Source of the DNA: Siphonodentalium dalli
Lineage: Eukaryota; Mollusca; Scaphopoda; Gadilida; Siphonodentaliidae
DNA: 64,000 nucleotides
Direction: 5' to 3'
NCBI GenBank assembly: GCA_032622095.1
Contig: CP136065.1
Coordinates: 209,788,151-209,852,150, forward strand
Within the stretch, counting starts at the first letter, position 1, and the number at the start of each line of letters is the position of its first letter. This document shows positions 1 through 11,010 of this stretch, one piece after another. Below the pieces are notes generated by a model that ran no database searches, was not told where the DNA came from, and was given only the letters and a program-made list of their open reading frames with translations. Position numbers and translations under genes: made by a program.

Positions 1-197
1 TGACATAAACCTTTGGAATATATTTCTTATTTAGAAATGTCAATGCAAGTCCACCATCTGATCACAAAGCACCAATATGCATTCGTGTGAAGAGGAACAC
101 ACATACATGTATACGCATAACACTCACATGGGATGGGATGGGATGGGATACCATGGAAGTATATCTGATTCCCCATGGAATCTGACCTCTAGTTAGT
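1..197 (-). repeat. Dispersed repeat R2, terminal part, cut by window edge
   Basis: Read on the minus strand, this stretch matches 50517-50700 and 59572-59750 almost base for base. The shared order is AACTAGAGGTCAG, then TTCCATGGAATCAG, CTTCCATGG, the ATGCGTATAGGTGTGTTCCT phrase, and 'gacatttctaaataaga'. The unit begins at TAACTAGAGGTCAG in all three places while the bases outside it differ, so that point is a real repeat end. The rest of this copy lies outside the window. A short GGGAT run at 131-150 is an expansion private to this copy. Nothing coding was seen. Confidence 0.85.
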
Positions 198-1080
198 CAT
201 GGCTTTGATCTCTCATTCTTCAGAGGTTTGAGTCAACGTCTGACATTCACCTTCTTTTCTCAATTCTTTCAGGTGGGATATCAAAAATTATATCCTGATC
301 CGAATATTTCCTTCACCACATCCATAATCACAAAATGTGGTTTCTTCTTTCAAATAGCCTTGTTGGAGATTGACAGAGTTCATTTTTCTTCCTTCACAAA
401 TCGTAACCACATCATATTACTAGTCTGATAGTCTGATAGACTGGCCACCATTATTCTTTTGTACACTGCCTTTGGTGTCTTAGTGAAGAAATTTTCTCGG
501 AAGATTTTCTGATCCTTTATTAATCCACCTACCATGTTATTATTCTTCTCATCAGGTGTATTTGTTTTCTTACCGCCACTGCAGTCATGGATTAGGATCT
601 ATCCCACTCAATATTCATTTGCTGATTAAAAACTGTGGTCTGAAATTCTTCAAAGTTAATTCTTCTCTTTTATTCTCATTAAATTTTGTCGAGGTGTTGT
701 TTCTCATTAATCCAGATTTATAGTTTTAATTTAAATACAAAACAAAACAAAATTTAGTCTACCACGTTTAGACTTATTGTATTTAGGTGTCGTTCCTGTC
801 ATCAGGCAACTCAACTGTCCTGAACAAGATTTGCATTTCATTCAGTTCACATTGTAACCAGTCGCGAATGGTACGAAAGCTGAAATACTGACGATCATCC
901 TGGAGATGACACTGGGAAGGGGCGAACAAACATGAGTAATGATAACTCATGCGGTTGTGCTTAGACTCGAGAAACGAGAGGAGCCGACCAAACACTAAAA
1001 TGACCTACATGTCTTATTTGCAGCACCAAAGCCGGTCAACAAACAACTGCTTGAATAGGGCGTAATAATTATAATTTCAG
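198..1080. other. No gene recognised; sequence upstream of the zinc-finger frame
   Basis: No convincing open frame is present. The last bases, TTATAATTTCAG, directly abut the ATG at 1081 and look like a splice acceptor, so the 1081 frame may be a downstream exon. Around 472 there is TTTGGTGTCTTAGTG, which vaguely resembles an LTR primer-binding site. The match is too weak to call. Confidence 0.4.
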
Positions 1081-1617
1081 ATGGATCCCAAGGCAGAACA
1101 TCAATGCTGGCATTGCTCTCTATCATTTCCAAAGAGAAGAGAGCTGAAGGACCACCTGATGGGAAAATGGTATTTGTGCGTGGAGTGCCCCTGGTGCACA
1201 GACCTGAAGACGTTGCGGAGTATGGTCGACCTTAAAGATCACAGTTCAAAGAAACATGCAGAGGAAACTAAGACGATGATGCCTTTCTCCTGGACAGAGA
1301 GAAATGGGTTCTGGCTCTCGCACAGACCAGAAAACTATCACAAACTGGTCGAGGCGACACTTCCTGACTCTGCTGGGACAATGACTGCTAGAGAGGAAAT
1401 AAAGAAGAAATTTGCAAATGATAAAGCAAAGTTAGATAAACTTGTCAAAGGTTGGGTGATTGGAGGCCATAAGGAGCAGATTAATGAAGAATCCGAGAAG
1501 GAACTAAACCTTGATATACCTGAAGCCCCAACTCGAACTACCAAATCAACAGGAGTTATTAGAAACCACGATAGATGGAGTAATCGCATCGAAAGTCACG
1601 ACACGCTGCGGGAATAA
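1081..1617 (+). pseudogene. Zinc-finger (Gag-like) reading frame, probable LTR-element protein
   Basis: A 178-residue open frame starts at an ATG immediately after an acceptor-like TTTCAG. Two cysteine/histidine clusters sit at the N-terminus. Residues C9, C12, H25 and C33 form a C2HC-like set, and C36, C39, H54 and H59 form a C2H2-like set. A charged, lysine/glutamate-rich region follows, without membrane segments. Related charged frames continue downstream in other phases to about 3260 and end at a purine tract and an LTR-like sequence. This suggests the nucleic-acid-binding protein of a non-autonomous LTR retrotransposon. No reverse transcriptase, integrase or protease follows. A domesticated or host zinc-finger exon is the alternative. 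I do not recognise a named family. Confidence 0.45.
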
Positions 1618-2554
1618 GAGGTATGAGTGTACAATCAAGATCGATCGACTGGATGCCAGAGCAGAGCAAAGCCTATAAAGAAAGAGAGTGGACGGAAGTG
1701 TTCCCCCGCCTGTAAAAAGACTGAAGGTTGCTAATACAGAGCAAGCAGCCATCAGAACATCGGTGGCGAAGTCACTACAGATTAAGCAATCATGTGTGGG
1801 TGATATTAGAGAAGTGAAAGATGTATTCCCTCCAATAAACAAATTGATGCAAGACCTGTTTGGATCCGATTCAGACACAGAGACGGACAGGATGTTAATG
1901 ACCCCGATCTCGCCACTGAGGACGCCAAAGCATGATTACCAATCAGCGACTCTAGTCTCCATACCATCTGAGGGCCTGCAGCTGCCAAAACAAGTGACCG
2001 ACGAAGAAAAGAAGGGGAAGGTGGTGGAAAAGAGAGGAAAAAGAGACGAAGACAAGACAGAGAAGGCAGTTAGGGGGCAGAAATGGCGATGAAGACAGAC
2101 GAGAAGGCAGAAAGGTGATACAGACAGACGAGAAGGCAGTTAGGGAGACAGAAAAGGCGATGCAGACAGACGAGAAGGCAGAAAAGGTGATGCAGACAGA
2201 TGAGAAGGCAGATATGACAGTGAAGGCAGTTAGGGAGGCAGACAAGGCGATGCAGACAGACGAGGAGGCAGACAGAACAGTGAAGGCAGCGAGTAATGCA
2301 GAGAACGTAATGCAGGTAGATGAGCGAGATGAAGAAAAGACAGATAGGGCAAATAAAAGAAGAGAGTTAGATATGCAGACAGAAGAGTAAGAGCTAGTTG
2401 TAGAAATGGAAAAGGTGCAGCAGATAGCTGAAAGAGAAGAAGAAATTGAGAAAGCGAATATTTTTGACCAGATACAGGTCCTACATGTACCCGATCTACA
2501 TGAATATGACCACCAAATCGTCGACCTGATTCTACAAGAGCCATCAAGAATCTG
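1618..2554 (+). pseudogene. Continuation of the charged frame, broken by frameshifts
   Basis: Open stretches follow one another in different phases: 1688-2092, 2115-2390 and 2391-2554. Together they look like one acidic/basic, probably coiled-coil protein with accumulated indels. From about 2090 to 2300 the DNA is a degenerate minisatellite whose translation repeats MQTDEKAEK-like blocks, so slippage in this tract probably caused some of the phase changes. The 2391-2554 part reads as glutamate-rich followed by a HEYDHQIVDL-type segment. No enzymatic motif is visible. Adjacent introns cannot be excluded as the reason for phase changes. Confidence 0.35.
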
Positions 2555-2802
2555 AGTCTTCACAGATTCAAAGTTTACACAGTATACAAGACAGGGCACG
2601 TAACTGTTAAAGGTGTGATGCATGCCTGCACCCCCCCCCCAGCAAGGCGAGAATGGAGTGGGGTACGAATTAGAATGCCAGCAACGATTGACCAGCTGGA
2701 GCGAACATGGCCCCCGGAAAACTGGGAGAAAATGCCGAATGTCAGAAGACTTCTAGCCTGGGAAGTAATGTCCGGCTCTTTGCTGACTCAAGCTACCGGT
2801 GA

Positions 2803-3260
2803 ACTTGTCCCAACTTTTTGGCTTTGCCCGAGACTCCACCTCTAGAAAGCACAAAAACACCAAAAGACAGAGAGGATCGTTTCGCAATTTTCAATTTACT
2901 CCGGAAAATTGCATTAAATGGTGACAAAGTAAAATTTGCAGAGATACATATCGACATATATGAGGCAGCAGTGAGAGGTTACAAAAGAATGAGGGAAGCT
3001 GACAGCCTGTTGAATTTAATTGACAAAGTACCACTCAGGCTGGAAGCCTTCGCTACTAGCTGATAAATCAATGCAGCACTCAGTACCTGGCATTGTATGC
3101 TGAAGAATTCCAGGTCTCTGACGATGAGATCAGGACAACGACGCAGACGATTGAAGAATTCCCGGTCTCTGACGATGAGATCAGGGCGACGACGCAGACG
3201 ATTGCAGAATTCTCGGTATCTGACGATGAGACCAGGGCGACGTTTCAGAAGACGATGTAA
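2803..3260 (+). pseudogene. 3' part of the same frame, with a 17-residue tandem repeat
   Basis: Phase 1 is open from 2803 to the stop at 3061-3063. The adjoining phase (starting about 3060) then continues sensibly to a stop at 3258-3260, so one base change around 3060 broke the frame. The last third is a 51 bp (17 codon) tandem repeat, about three copies at 3101-3250. Its consensus reads EFPVSDDEIRATTQTI. The repeat keeps frame exactly, which supports past coding use. The stop lies about 50 bp before the purine tract at 3314, the normal position for the last gene of an LTR element. Confidence 0.4.
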
Positions 3261-3313
3261 CAGACAATAAAACAATGTTTAATTAATTTTAATACAGGAG
3301 TATTCATTTTTTA

Positions 3314-3329
3314 AATAAGGTGGGGAGGA
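3314..3329 (+). other. Polypurine tract before an LTR
   Basis: AATAAGGTGGGGAGGA lies immediately 5' of TGTAATCAG. A purine run ending at a TG dinucleotide is the usual plus-strand primer site of an LTR retrotransposon. The position after the last stop codon (3260) fits. Confidence 0.55.
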
Positions 3330-5446
3330 TGTAATCAGAATTACATCTGTTTAATTTGTATACGGCTTCGAGCTGTTATTTCATAATTATAAAGTCATTT
3401 CAAGTCTTTCACTATATAACTATATCGCGACAATCAGCGTCGCGAATTTCAAGTCATTAAATATTCATATTTGCGTTTTCGTTTCAAATTCACACTTCGT
3501 GAATTTATCAAACTTCACCTCTAATTTATCATCTATAGTCTCATTTAATATTTTATATGTCATTTCGACAGTAATTAGTCGAAATGTATTTGCACAAGTT
3601 TCGTACCACGGCATTGTGGGAAATAAGTATTCAACAAAATTTCTTCGCAAATTCAAGCTACTTTCACTTTTGTATTCAAATACCTGCACGTAAACACATA
3701 TTTACGAGCTATACTTACACCTACCTATCCACCAATAGTTCCGATCTATGCATAATGTTTCATTAGTCATGTCATGCCATATTTATGAAGTTATTGCCAT
3801 TTTATCGTGAAATTTTCATCACAAAATTTCAGCTGTCAACTCGTGTTTATATTTTCAGAACTACTTTCGTGTAGTAATACTGTACTAAACTTTTGTTTCA
3901 AACGGTCAAAACGGATGACAAATATCTTATTTGTCATCGTATTCACTATAGCTATATATTTCAGTTAATTACTTTTATTAAATTTAAGGTAATTAGTTCA
4001 TTACCAGTCATCAGTCATTTGGAACTATTTCGTTCCTCCTTCGCAAAAGTATAATGCGTTTCAGCCATAAACAATTTAACGCTTTCCGGCGGCTGCTAAT
4101 TTGGGCTGCTAATGTGCACTTCGCGAATATTCTATCAATCATCTAGTTGAAAACATTGTTGGAAACTAGAGATTCTACGTGAAAATCGCACAAAAAGAGC
4201 ACAAGTTAGCATTCGCTCTAACTATTTTTAATAATTTCTTTAAAAGGGTACACAAACTTTTTCAGTATAAAACTTCTAGGGGTTCAGAACTTGTAATCAT
4301 TTATTATATTAATTGTGCACTTTTTCAATTCTTGTTCATTTGTACAAACAAATACTATTTTAAGAATTAGACTTAATATGCTCAAAGTGCACAAAAGGTG
4401 CACAAGCTACATGTATATCGTTTTATTATTGTTGACGTACAAAGTTGCGTAACTTGCTTCAAATTTCTGTGAATTATTTGTGAGACCAAATTTACTTGTT
4501 TGCCATTGGTCAAAGTCAGTTGTGACGTAATCTTTGCCCAATCGTATAAATACAAGTGCCTAGGCGCCAAACATTTAGTCGCCTCCAGTTGACCATTGCT
4601 GCTCGTTGTTGATCTGAGATTGCCGATACATAATAATTAATTTGATTTCTGTTTATTTGACATATACATGTACAAGTTATGCTGAGTTGCTGTATTGCTG
4701 TTTGCTGTTAAAACTGATCAATTCAAGCCTAGTTCCCATGTAAGCCCCCGTTAGTTAATGAGACATATATAGGAATGCAGTCTATTTCGGAACGCATAAG
4801 GTTCTTATAACCACTAAATTCACCAATATGAGTGTAATAATAGAATTACGAACATGAGTGATCTTGCATTTTCTTACGCGCTAGTTGCTTCTGTTCATTT
4901 CATTTGTTCCTGTGTTCCAGTAGGCATATAATTGCAGTAGCTGATCGTGGTTATCATTCTTGAACAACATTCAAGATATTATCGAAATCATTATAAGGCA
5001 ATGATCACTCGTGGAACTTACTTTTAAAGGGACTTGCGTAGTTAATTAAACAACGCTGTTTATTCATTAAAGTTTTTATTCGATTTCCATAGTCACATTA
5101 ACATTACAGTGACACTAACTGACTCAGATTCCTTGTTCATCAGCAGTAATTAAAGTAACACACACTGATTAATGAAGTGGTTTAAGACATGTAAATATAA
5201 CCATTATGTGATACAATTATTAGTTGTTGATTAATTATTGAATTCATTGAGCAATAAACTTTATTGCACCTAATATTATAGTCTGTTCTTGATACTCAAC
5301 ATACCAGTGGGGTGAACCAAATCCTGTATGTACCACATGGAGACTTAGACGAAGTCTTATGTCTCATATAGTAATCTAGGCAAAGTCTAGATTAATTGTT
5401 AGGCGTTATAGGTTTTATTAGCTACCACGGCTGAGATCCTGCTACA
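3330..5446 (+). mobile_element. Long (about 2.1 kb) LTR, probably a 3' LTR
   Basis: The stretch starts TGTAATCAG and ends CTGCTACA, imperfect inverted ends of the TG...CA type. It holds a TATA box (TATAAATAC, 4545-4553) and a poly-A signal in CAATAAACTTTATTG (5252-5266), which gives a U3 of about 1.2 kb and an R region of about 0.7 kb. No protein is encoded. Bases after 5446 include TGGTGTTAGC (5450-5459), which is one mismatch from a tRNA-Leu-type primer site. This could therefore be a 5' LTR of a second, lost copy, or an LTR shared by recombination. No second copy lies in the window, so the boundaries rest on end motifs only. Confidence 0.5.
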
Positions 5447-5520
5447 ATATGGTGTTAGCTTTAATAATATAATTAAAGACATCTAGCACCCAACCGGAAG
5501 CTTCAATGCATAAATGCTTT

Positions 5521-6395
5521 TCCGGGGGGGGGCGGAAAATACTGCAGACACAGGGTGGAGAAAACTGTTTTATTCGGTTTGGGTACCCCCCCCCTCCCCC
5601 CCAAACAGCAAAAACTGCAGTTTTTTCCACGAACCATTTACCCCCCCCCCCCCCCAGAAAAATAAAATCTAACCCAGCCGGACAACAACTCGGTTTGACC
5701 GGAAACCGAAAAAAACACCGGAGCATACAATTCATGAGAAGGTGCTTGGTAACTAATAGTTTAGATTATTATGACTAAAATGGTCATTGTCTACCAGTAG
5801 AACGCAGATTTGTACCTCGTGATGTCATGACATGTACAAACATGTATATTGGTGATCGCAACGCTTTGTATGCACTTTAAAAAATGACAACTAGTCATTA
5901 CCTCGACTTTGAAAAAGATGCAAATGAGATGAGTGAGATACCAGCATATAACTGTTTTCTGATACCATTGGAGGAGAAATTGTTTAATACATGGAATAGT
6001 TCTGCAGTAAAAATTTGCCAGATAAGCGATCGCAGGGTAGAATTCTGCATTCGACTGGTAGACACTGACATAGTCGGCATTATTAAGAGGGTTAATGGGG
6101 TCAATATCACATGTAAACCAGGACAGTGGTTATCCAAAATTGTTTTAGGTGGATTGTACTACTCATGTATATATGATTTGGATATTAAGGTTAATCCATA
6201 TTCTATAAAATGAGAGAAAATTGAAGTTGTGAGTCTGAAAATACATATTTGGAAACAAATTACATGCAAATTTTTTCCGACAACCACCCCCCTAAATGAA
6301 TAAGGAAAAAGTACGTAAATTGTTTACGCCTAGGTACTCCCCCCCCCCACCCCCGGTACGTTGTGTCCCGCAGTTTTTTTCCGGCAACCCCCCCC
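5521..6395. repeat. Poly-G/poly-C-bounded repeat, possible TIR element
   Basis: The left side has a run of G followed by CGGAAAATACTGCAG. The right side, near 6370-6395, has CCCGCAGTTTTTTTCCGG then a run of C, which reads as an inverted partner. Further C runs lie at 5585-5605, 5641-5656 and 6340-6355. This resembles a non-autonomous transposon with G-run ends, like the better-supported one at 20283. Nested copies blur the ends and no target-site duplication could be fixed. Confidence 0.3.
5884..6213 (+). CDS. Unrecognised 109-residue open frame inside the G/C-bounded repeat
   Basis: The frame starts at ATG in AAAATGACA and runs uninterrupted to TGA. Composition is mixed and protein-like, with acidic residues near the N-terminus, a central ISDRRVEFCIRLVDTDIVGI stretch and a C-terminal YYSCIYDLDIKV segment. 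There is no signal peptide, clear membrane segment or known motif. A poly-A signal is not evident close by. It could be cargo of the surrounding repeat, a host exon, or chance in AT-rich DNA. Confidence 0.25.
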   Translation: MTTSHYLDFEKDANEMSEIPAYNCFLIPLEEKLFNTWNSSAVKICQISDRRVEFCIRLVDTDIVGIIKRVNGVNITCKPGQWLSKIVLGGLYYSCIYDLDIKVNPYSIK

Positions 6396-7010
6396 CTGTT
6401 TTCTGCCATTTAAATTCAAACGTTTTTTCTTCAAACGTTTTCTCTTGATCTCAAATATCAACCTCTTTCCCGGTGAGTGATTATGTTTGAGAGACTTTGA
6501 TGTTTTGGGGTAGCTGGCTCCATCCGGGCATATATGTCTAATGTTTCCATTCCCCCTGATACAGGTTCTAGAACTGGTGCAATATTACTCTGCCACTTGC
6601 GTTGACCATTATACACTCACTACATATGTCTGACTCTCCACATGAGTGCTGACATCAACACATTTCCTTGCGGACACAACCCCAGAAGATGTCGATGTGC
6701 AGCAATTTCCTGAGACTCTGGATCACCTCTGGTCAAGTGGTCCTGCTTATCTGCTATGTTGCTGGTGATCCAGCTGAATTGCTATAATGCGGGTAGGGCA
6801 AACTGATGCCGTTATTTTTGCTAAGTTGTCATTTTCCCGGTATTTGGCGAATTCGAGCGATTTGAGAAAATGCCAGTGTCTGTTTGAAACATTCAAGATC
6901 CTTTATATGTGGGACCGGGATGCGAGCATCCACCTGCTCATATATTATGGGTATCACAAAACTAATCTATAATATCATGTAAACTTAACGTGAAATCGGT
7001 ATTTGTTTCT
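6396..7010. other. No feature recognised
   Basis: Unique-looking AT-rich sequence without a sustained open frame or recognisable repeat. Confidence 0.4.
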
Positions 7011-7012
7011 TA

Positions 7013-7092
7013 AACTGGATTCCGGATTCCAGGGTCAATTTGAAGCTGGATTCCGGATTCCAGCGTCATTTTAAAACTGGATTCCGGACTCA
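7013..7092 (+). repeat. 31 bp tandem repeat, about 2.5 copies
   Basis: CTGGATTCCGGATTCCAG recurs at 31 bp spacing, itself holding the doubled GGATTCC. The last copy decays into a purine-rich GGGGGAGGGGGAAGGGG stretch. Confidence 0.8.
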
Positions 7093-7213
7093 AGGGGGAG
7101 GGGGAAGGGGCCTTCATTCAAGAACATATATATTTTTGAATAATGGCTGCACTGGTTTTCGAAAAACCACACGAATAATCATATTGATTAAAGTCGATTT
7201 GCAACAACTAATA

Positions 7214-7675
7214 TGTGATCCGCCATAGCAAATCCAGTCGTAAGTCAGGATTTTTTTTTACCCTGTGCCAATGCATTCTCTTATATATGCGAGTCGACCA
7301 TAGGTCGCCTCGCATATATAAGAGAATGCATTGGCCTAACAATTTTTTACAATTTTAATAATATTTTCTCGTATTCTTTAACAATTTTATAATTTCACCC
7401 ATACATAGCCCCAGACAAACATGAGCAGACGACACTCTTCTATATGCTTCTATATATGTGTGGGGCTCCCTGCAGGGTAATGGATGTTTTTTTATTTTAT
7501 GTTCTAAAAATTGTAAGAAACATTTATTTTTAAAAAATGATAAAAAATTGTTAGGCCAATGCATTCTCTTATATATGCGAGGCGACCTATGGTCGACTCG
7601 CATATATAAGAGAATGCATTGGCACAGGGTAAATGAAATCCCGACTTACGACTGGATTTGATATGGCGGGTCACA
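7214..7675. mobile_element. MITE-1 copy a (TA-flanked, hairpins inside the inverted ends)
   Basis: The termini are inverted: TGTGAYCCGCCAT...ATGGCGGGTCACA, with TA on both outer sides as in Tc1/mariner-type insertion. Next to each terminus is a palindrome of about 67 bp with perfect 26 bp arms (CCAATGCATTCTCTTATATA...), an ATA centre and an inner CGACC/GGTCG pair. One lies at about 7269-7335 and its inverse at about 7557-7623. The 200 bp core is AT-rich. No transposase is encoded, so this is a non-autonomous element of about 462 bp. Confidence 0.85.
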
Positions 7676-8280
7676 TATAACCAGTATTAAAGTATTTCGC
7701 AATGTTTGATGCACATAATGTACAGATTGTCCGAACACAACGAAAATGAGAACAAATAACGGTACTTTATCTTTACAGTATCAGTTTGTCCCAACAGCAT
7801 CATATCAATAGAACCCACCAGCACCATAGCACATTAGCAAGACTACTGCCAGGGTGTGTATTTAAGAAATGGATGCTTGCTTGCGTTCCACACATTAAAA
7901 TGTCAGACCAACTTGCATCCATACTCTATGGAACGCAAACAAGAAATTCAATTAATTCAGGAAAGACACCCACTGTCATGAGTGGTATCGATAAGCTATC
8001 AGGGGGGGGGGGTCCAACAGCTTGAATGTGGGAATAACCGCCATTTATGGTAGGTATTCCACCAGGCAGCTTCTCAATTGATGACTGATGTACATATACA
8101 GTACACACAAATAGTAATAACAATTAACGTTATGATTTTGAAACTAACCATGCTAGAATATTAACGGTAAGGTGGTATTAACTACTACGAGCACTATTAA
8201 TAAAAATAGTACTATTATATTATAATATATGTGGGCATGATGTATGGAAATATTAAAGGACAAACCAATAGTTACAATAC
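7676..8280. other. No gene; one G-run
   Basis: AT-rich sequence with a run of about ten G at 8000-8010 preceded by ATCA and followed by TCCAACAG, similar to the G-run ends of other elements here. No partner end found. Confidence 0.4.
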
Positions 8281-8299
8281 AATTATAGCTTTTTTTTAA

Positions 8300-8470
8300 T
8301 TAAGCGCAAGAAGAGCTAATTGTGCTTAAGCACAATAAGGGATGTTCCTTATTACGCTTATAAGCTCAATAAGGGAATCTCTATTGTGCTTAAGTGCAAT
8401 AAGGGAATATTTACTTGCGCTTAAGCGCAATGAAGAATATTCAAATTGCGCTGATAAAGCCCAATAATGA
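8300..8470. repeat. Array of CTTAAG-centred palindromes, about 32 bp period
   Basis: Palindromes such as ATTGTGCTTAAGCACAAT (8319-8336), ATTGTGCTTAAGTGCAAT (8383-8400) and TTGCGCTTAAGCGCAA (8415-8430) recur with centres near 8328, 8360, 8392, 8422 and 8455. Two centres are degenerate. The linkers share AAGGGAATNTT-like text. The even spacing shows a tandem repeat whose core keeps dyad symmetry. Confidence 0.75.
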
Positions 8471-8617
8471 ATCTCTTAATAATGAATAATATATTATATA
8501 TAGTACATAAACTCCTTATAATCCAGGTGGTGTAGTCCATCTCCATGGTACAATGGGTGGAACAAATATAGGATTATTCTACTATTTGCAGAAGGGTGAT
8601 CTAATGCGAGAGATATT

Positions 8618-8740
8618 AATTGTGTTTAAGTGCAATGGGAAGTAATTGCGGTTAAGCATAATAAGGAATGTCTTATTGCATTCTCATTGTGCTTAAGCGC
8701 AATTAGAAATTCCTTAAGTTATTGCGGTTAATCGAAATTG
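8618..8740. repeat. Second block of CTTAAG palindromes
   Basis: ATTGTGTTTAAGTGCAAT (8618-8635), ATTGCGGTTAAGCATAAT (8644-8661) and ATTGTGCTTAAGCGCAAT (8686-8703) continue the array after a gap of about 150 bp, with less even spacing. Confidence 0.65.
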
Positions 8741-9070
8741 TCTATTAAATGTCAATTTTGTTTCCCATAGAGATCATCAATGATGTCTATGCGCAAGTGA
8801 CCGACGCCAATCTTCTCTGTTGGGATTCCAATTGTTGGCTTATTAAAGATGCACCTATCCTGAAGATACAGTCGCGCTCAAAACGCGATCCCGTACATGT
8901 AGGTCGGCTTTTGGCCCCAAGTGAATTAAAATGTCATTGAAATAAACGGTTTCTCCCCATAAACATCCATATATTCAAAATACATGTTTTTGGAGCAGAA
9001 TTAGGTAGTCCATATTGGACGCCATCATGGAATTTAATTTTGTTTTGTTTATTTTTCAGACATATTTAGT

Positions 9071-9330
9071 AGTTATGTGGATGGAGTTATAATTAACCTC
9101 ACATCCTTATATTGGTTATGTGGATGGGGTTATCATTAAACCTCACATCCTTATATTGGTTATGTGGATGGGGTTATCATTAAACCTCACATCCTTGTAT
9201 TGCAGGTTATGTAGATGGGAGTTATAATTAAACCTCGCATCGTTGTATTGGTTATTTAGATGGAGTTATCATTATACCTCACATCCTTATATTGGTTATT
9301 TAGATGGTTATCATTATACCTCACATCAGT
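9071..9330 (+). repeat. 44 bp tandem repeat, six copies
   Basis: The unit GTTATGTGGATGGGGTTATC + ATTAAACCTCACATCCTTAT + ATTG recurs starting near 9072, 9115, 9159, 9206, 9251 and 9295. Spacing is 43-47 bp and divergence is mild, greatest in the last two copies. Confidence 0.9.
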
Positions 9331-9531
9331 GGGTTGGGGATTTTGGACCTTGACTTGGGACCTTTGGTTTTGGTGAGTTTGAAGCCTGTTTACATTTCAA
9401 AATGTTGTCAGTTTTGTATCGTCTGCAGCGTTGAAGCAAATGTTGAAGAATGTTGAAGCAAATGTTACAAGGCATTGCACCGTTATGATTTTGGCATTGT
9501 TGAACAGAAGAGAAATACAGAATACAAATCA

Positions 9532-10400
9532 GTATCAAATGATAAAATGTATATGTAACGAGTCTATAATACAAATGAAAAAAATTGGGGAGGGGTGGGC
9601 GATATGGGGAGAAATATGGGTTGATACCGATATAGATTTGAAGAGCGATAATGACCAATGTTGATATATTATGCATCTCAACTCTATTGTTGCGACAAGG
9701 CTATAAAATAGGGGGGGGGGTCAGAAACTTAGTTATCTCTATATAGTGCCAGAATAGTTATTTATCGACTTCTATAGTGGTACAATGAAAATTAGAATCA
9801 AATTATAAAATATGTATATAACACAACTATACCGATGAAAAGAAAAATAATAATTTGGGCCGGGATTAGATGTTGGGTTGGTTATATGGAGTAAAAAGAG
9901 TTCATACGATGAACTGACATAAATTAGTAGAGCTATAGTGATCAATGTTGCCATGTAATGCATCGCGACTGTACTGTAGCGACAATTATAAAATTGGGGG
10001 GGGGGGGGTCTGAAATTATCTCTATCTCAAAATATGGCACCAGAATTATATAGAAAGGAATAGCAATTGATATACGTATACGGCATAGTACACGTAATAC
10101 CATAGACATAAGTATTGATCACATGATAAATATATGTACATAACTCGACTATACCGATGAAAAAAATAATAAATTGGACCGGGATTAGAGTTGGGTTGGT
10201 TACATGTGGATAATTGGATATGCGGTTAATACTGATGAAACAATATAATTTAGTAGAGCGATAAAGACCAATGTTGACACTTAGTCAGCCTATATGCGGG
10301 GACAATAGGGGTTGATACGATAGACCAAAATAAATTTGTCGAGTGATAGTGACCAATGTTGACTTATAAAGTAATGCGACTGTACTGTCGCACAATTATC
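9532..10400 (+). repeat. Diverged tandem repeat of about 300 bp, three copies
   Basis: The phrase ATCAAATNATAAAATATGTA, an ACTATACCGATGAAAA segment and the GAGCGATANTGACCAATGTTG segment recur in order near 9532, 9798 and 10117. Long G-runs near 9710 and 9996 occupy the same place in the first two units. Indels between copies are frequent. No coding frame is kept. Confidence 0.75.
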
Positions 10401-10489
10401 ACGTAGAAATTGTCAAATATGTACCCCGGTGTCCAATATGGAGCACCTCAGAAAACATTCGCAGGGCCCTAAAATGTATTTAACACAGG

Positions 10490-11010
10490 ATTTCCCATTC
10501 AAATCGATTTATGTCGATAAAACTCTTATTTTTCAAAGTTTTAAGCTGAGACTTGGTGCGTCTGTGTAAAAGTCTTATATATTCCTAAAATGACAGGTTC
10601 CAGCACGTAATTATGTTTTAGATGGCAGAAAGAATTTTTTTTCGATGATAAATTTTCATATAGGATTTGCCATTCAAAACGATTTATGTCCATAAAACTC
10701 TTATTTTTCAAATTTTAAGCTGAGACTTGGTACGTCTGCGTGGAATACTTATCTATTCCTAAAATGACCGGGTCCATCGCGTAATTATGTTTCAGATGGA
10801 AGAAATGAATTTTTTTCGATGATAAATTTTAACATGGGATTGTCCCATTCATATTGATTTATGTCGATAAAACTGTTATTTTTCAAAATTTTAAGCTGAT
10901 ACACGGTGTTTCTGAGTGGAATACTTATATATTCCTAAAACGGCAGGGTCCAGTACGTAATTATCTTTCAGATGGAAGAAATTGATTTGTTTCGATGATA
11001 AAAATCCAGC
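10490..11010 (+). repeat. 175 bp tandem repeat, three copies
   Basis: CGATTTATGTCGATAAAACT occurs at about 10504, 10680 and 10855 (spacing 175-176). The shared downstream text is TTATTTTTCAAA, AAGCTGAGACTTGG, TATTCCTAAAATGACAGG, CGTAATTATGTT and TTTCGATGATAAA. This looks like a short satellite array. Confidence 0.9.

Noticed and set aside
1952-2623. 223-residue minus-strand frame rich in Ser, Cys and Phe
   Set aside because: It is the complement of the charged plus-strand frame and its MQTDEKAEK minisatellite. The composition is what the opposite strand of such a repeat gives.
3465-3766. Overlapping frames on both strands
   Set aside because: They lie within the U3 part of the LTR and are mutually overlapping, short and without motif.
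8300-10400. Regularly spaced repeats that could suggest a CRISPR array
   Set aside because: The repeats are head-to-tail tandem units without unique spacers of constant length, and the window is eukaryotic in character.
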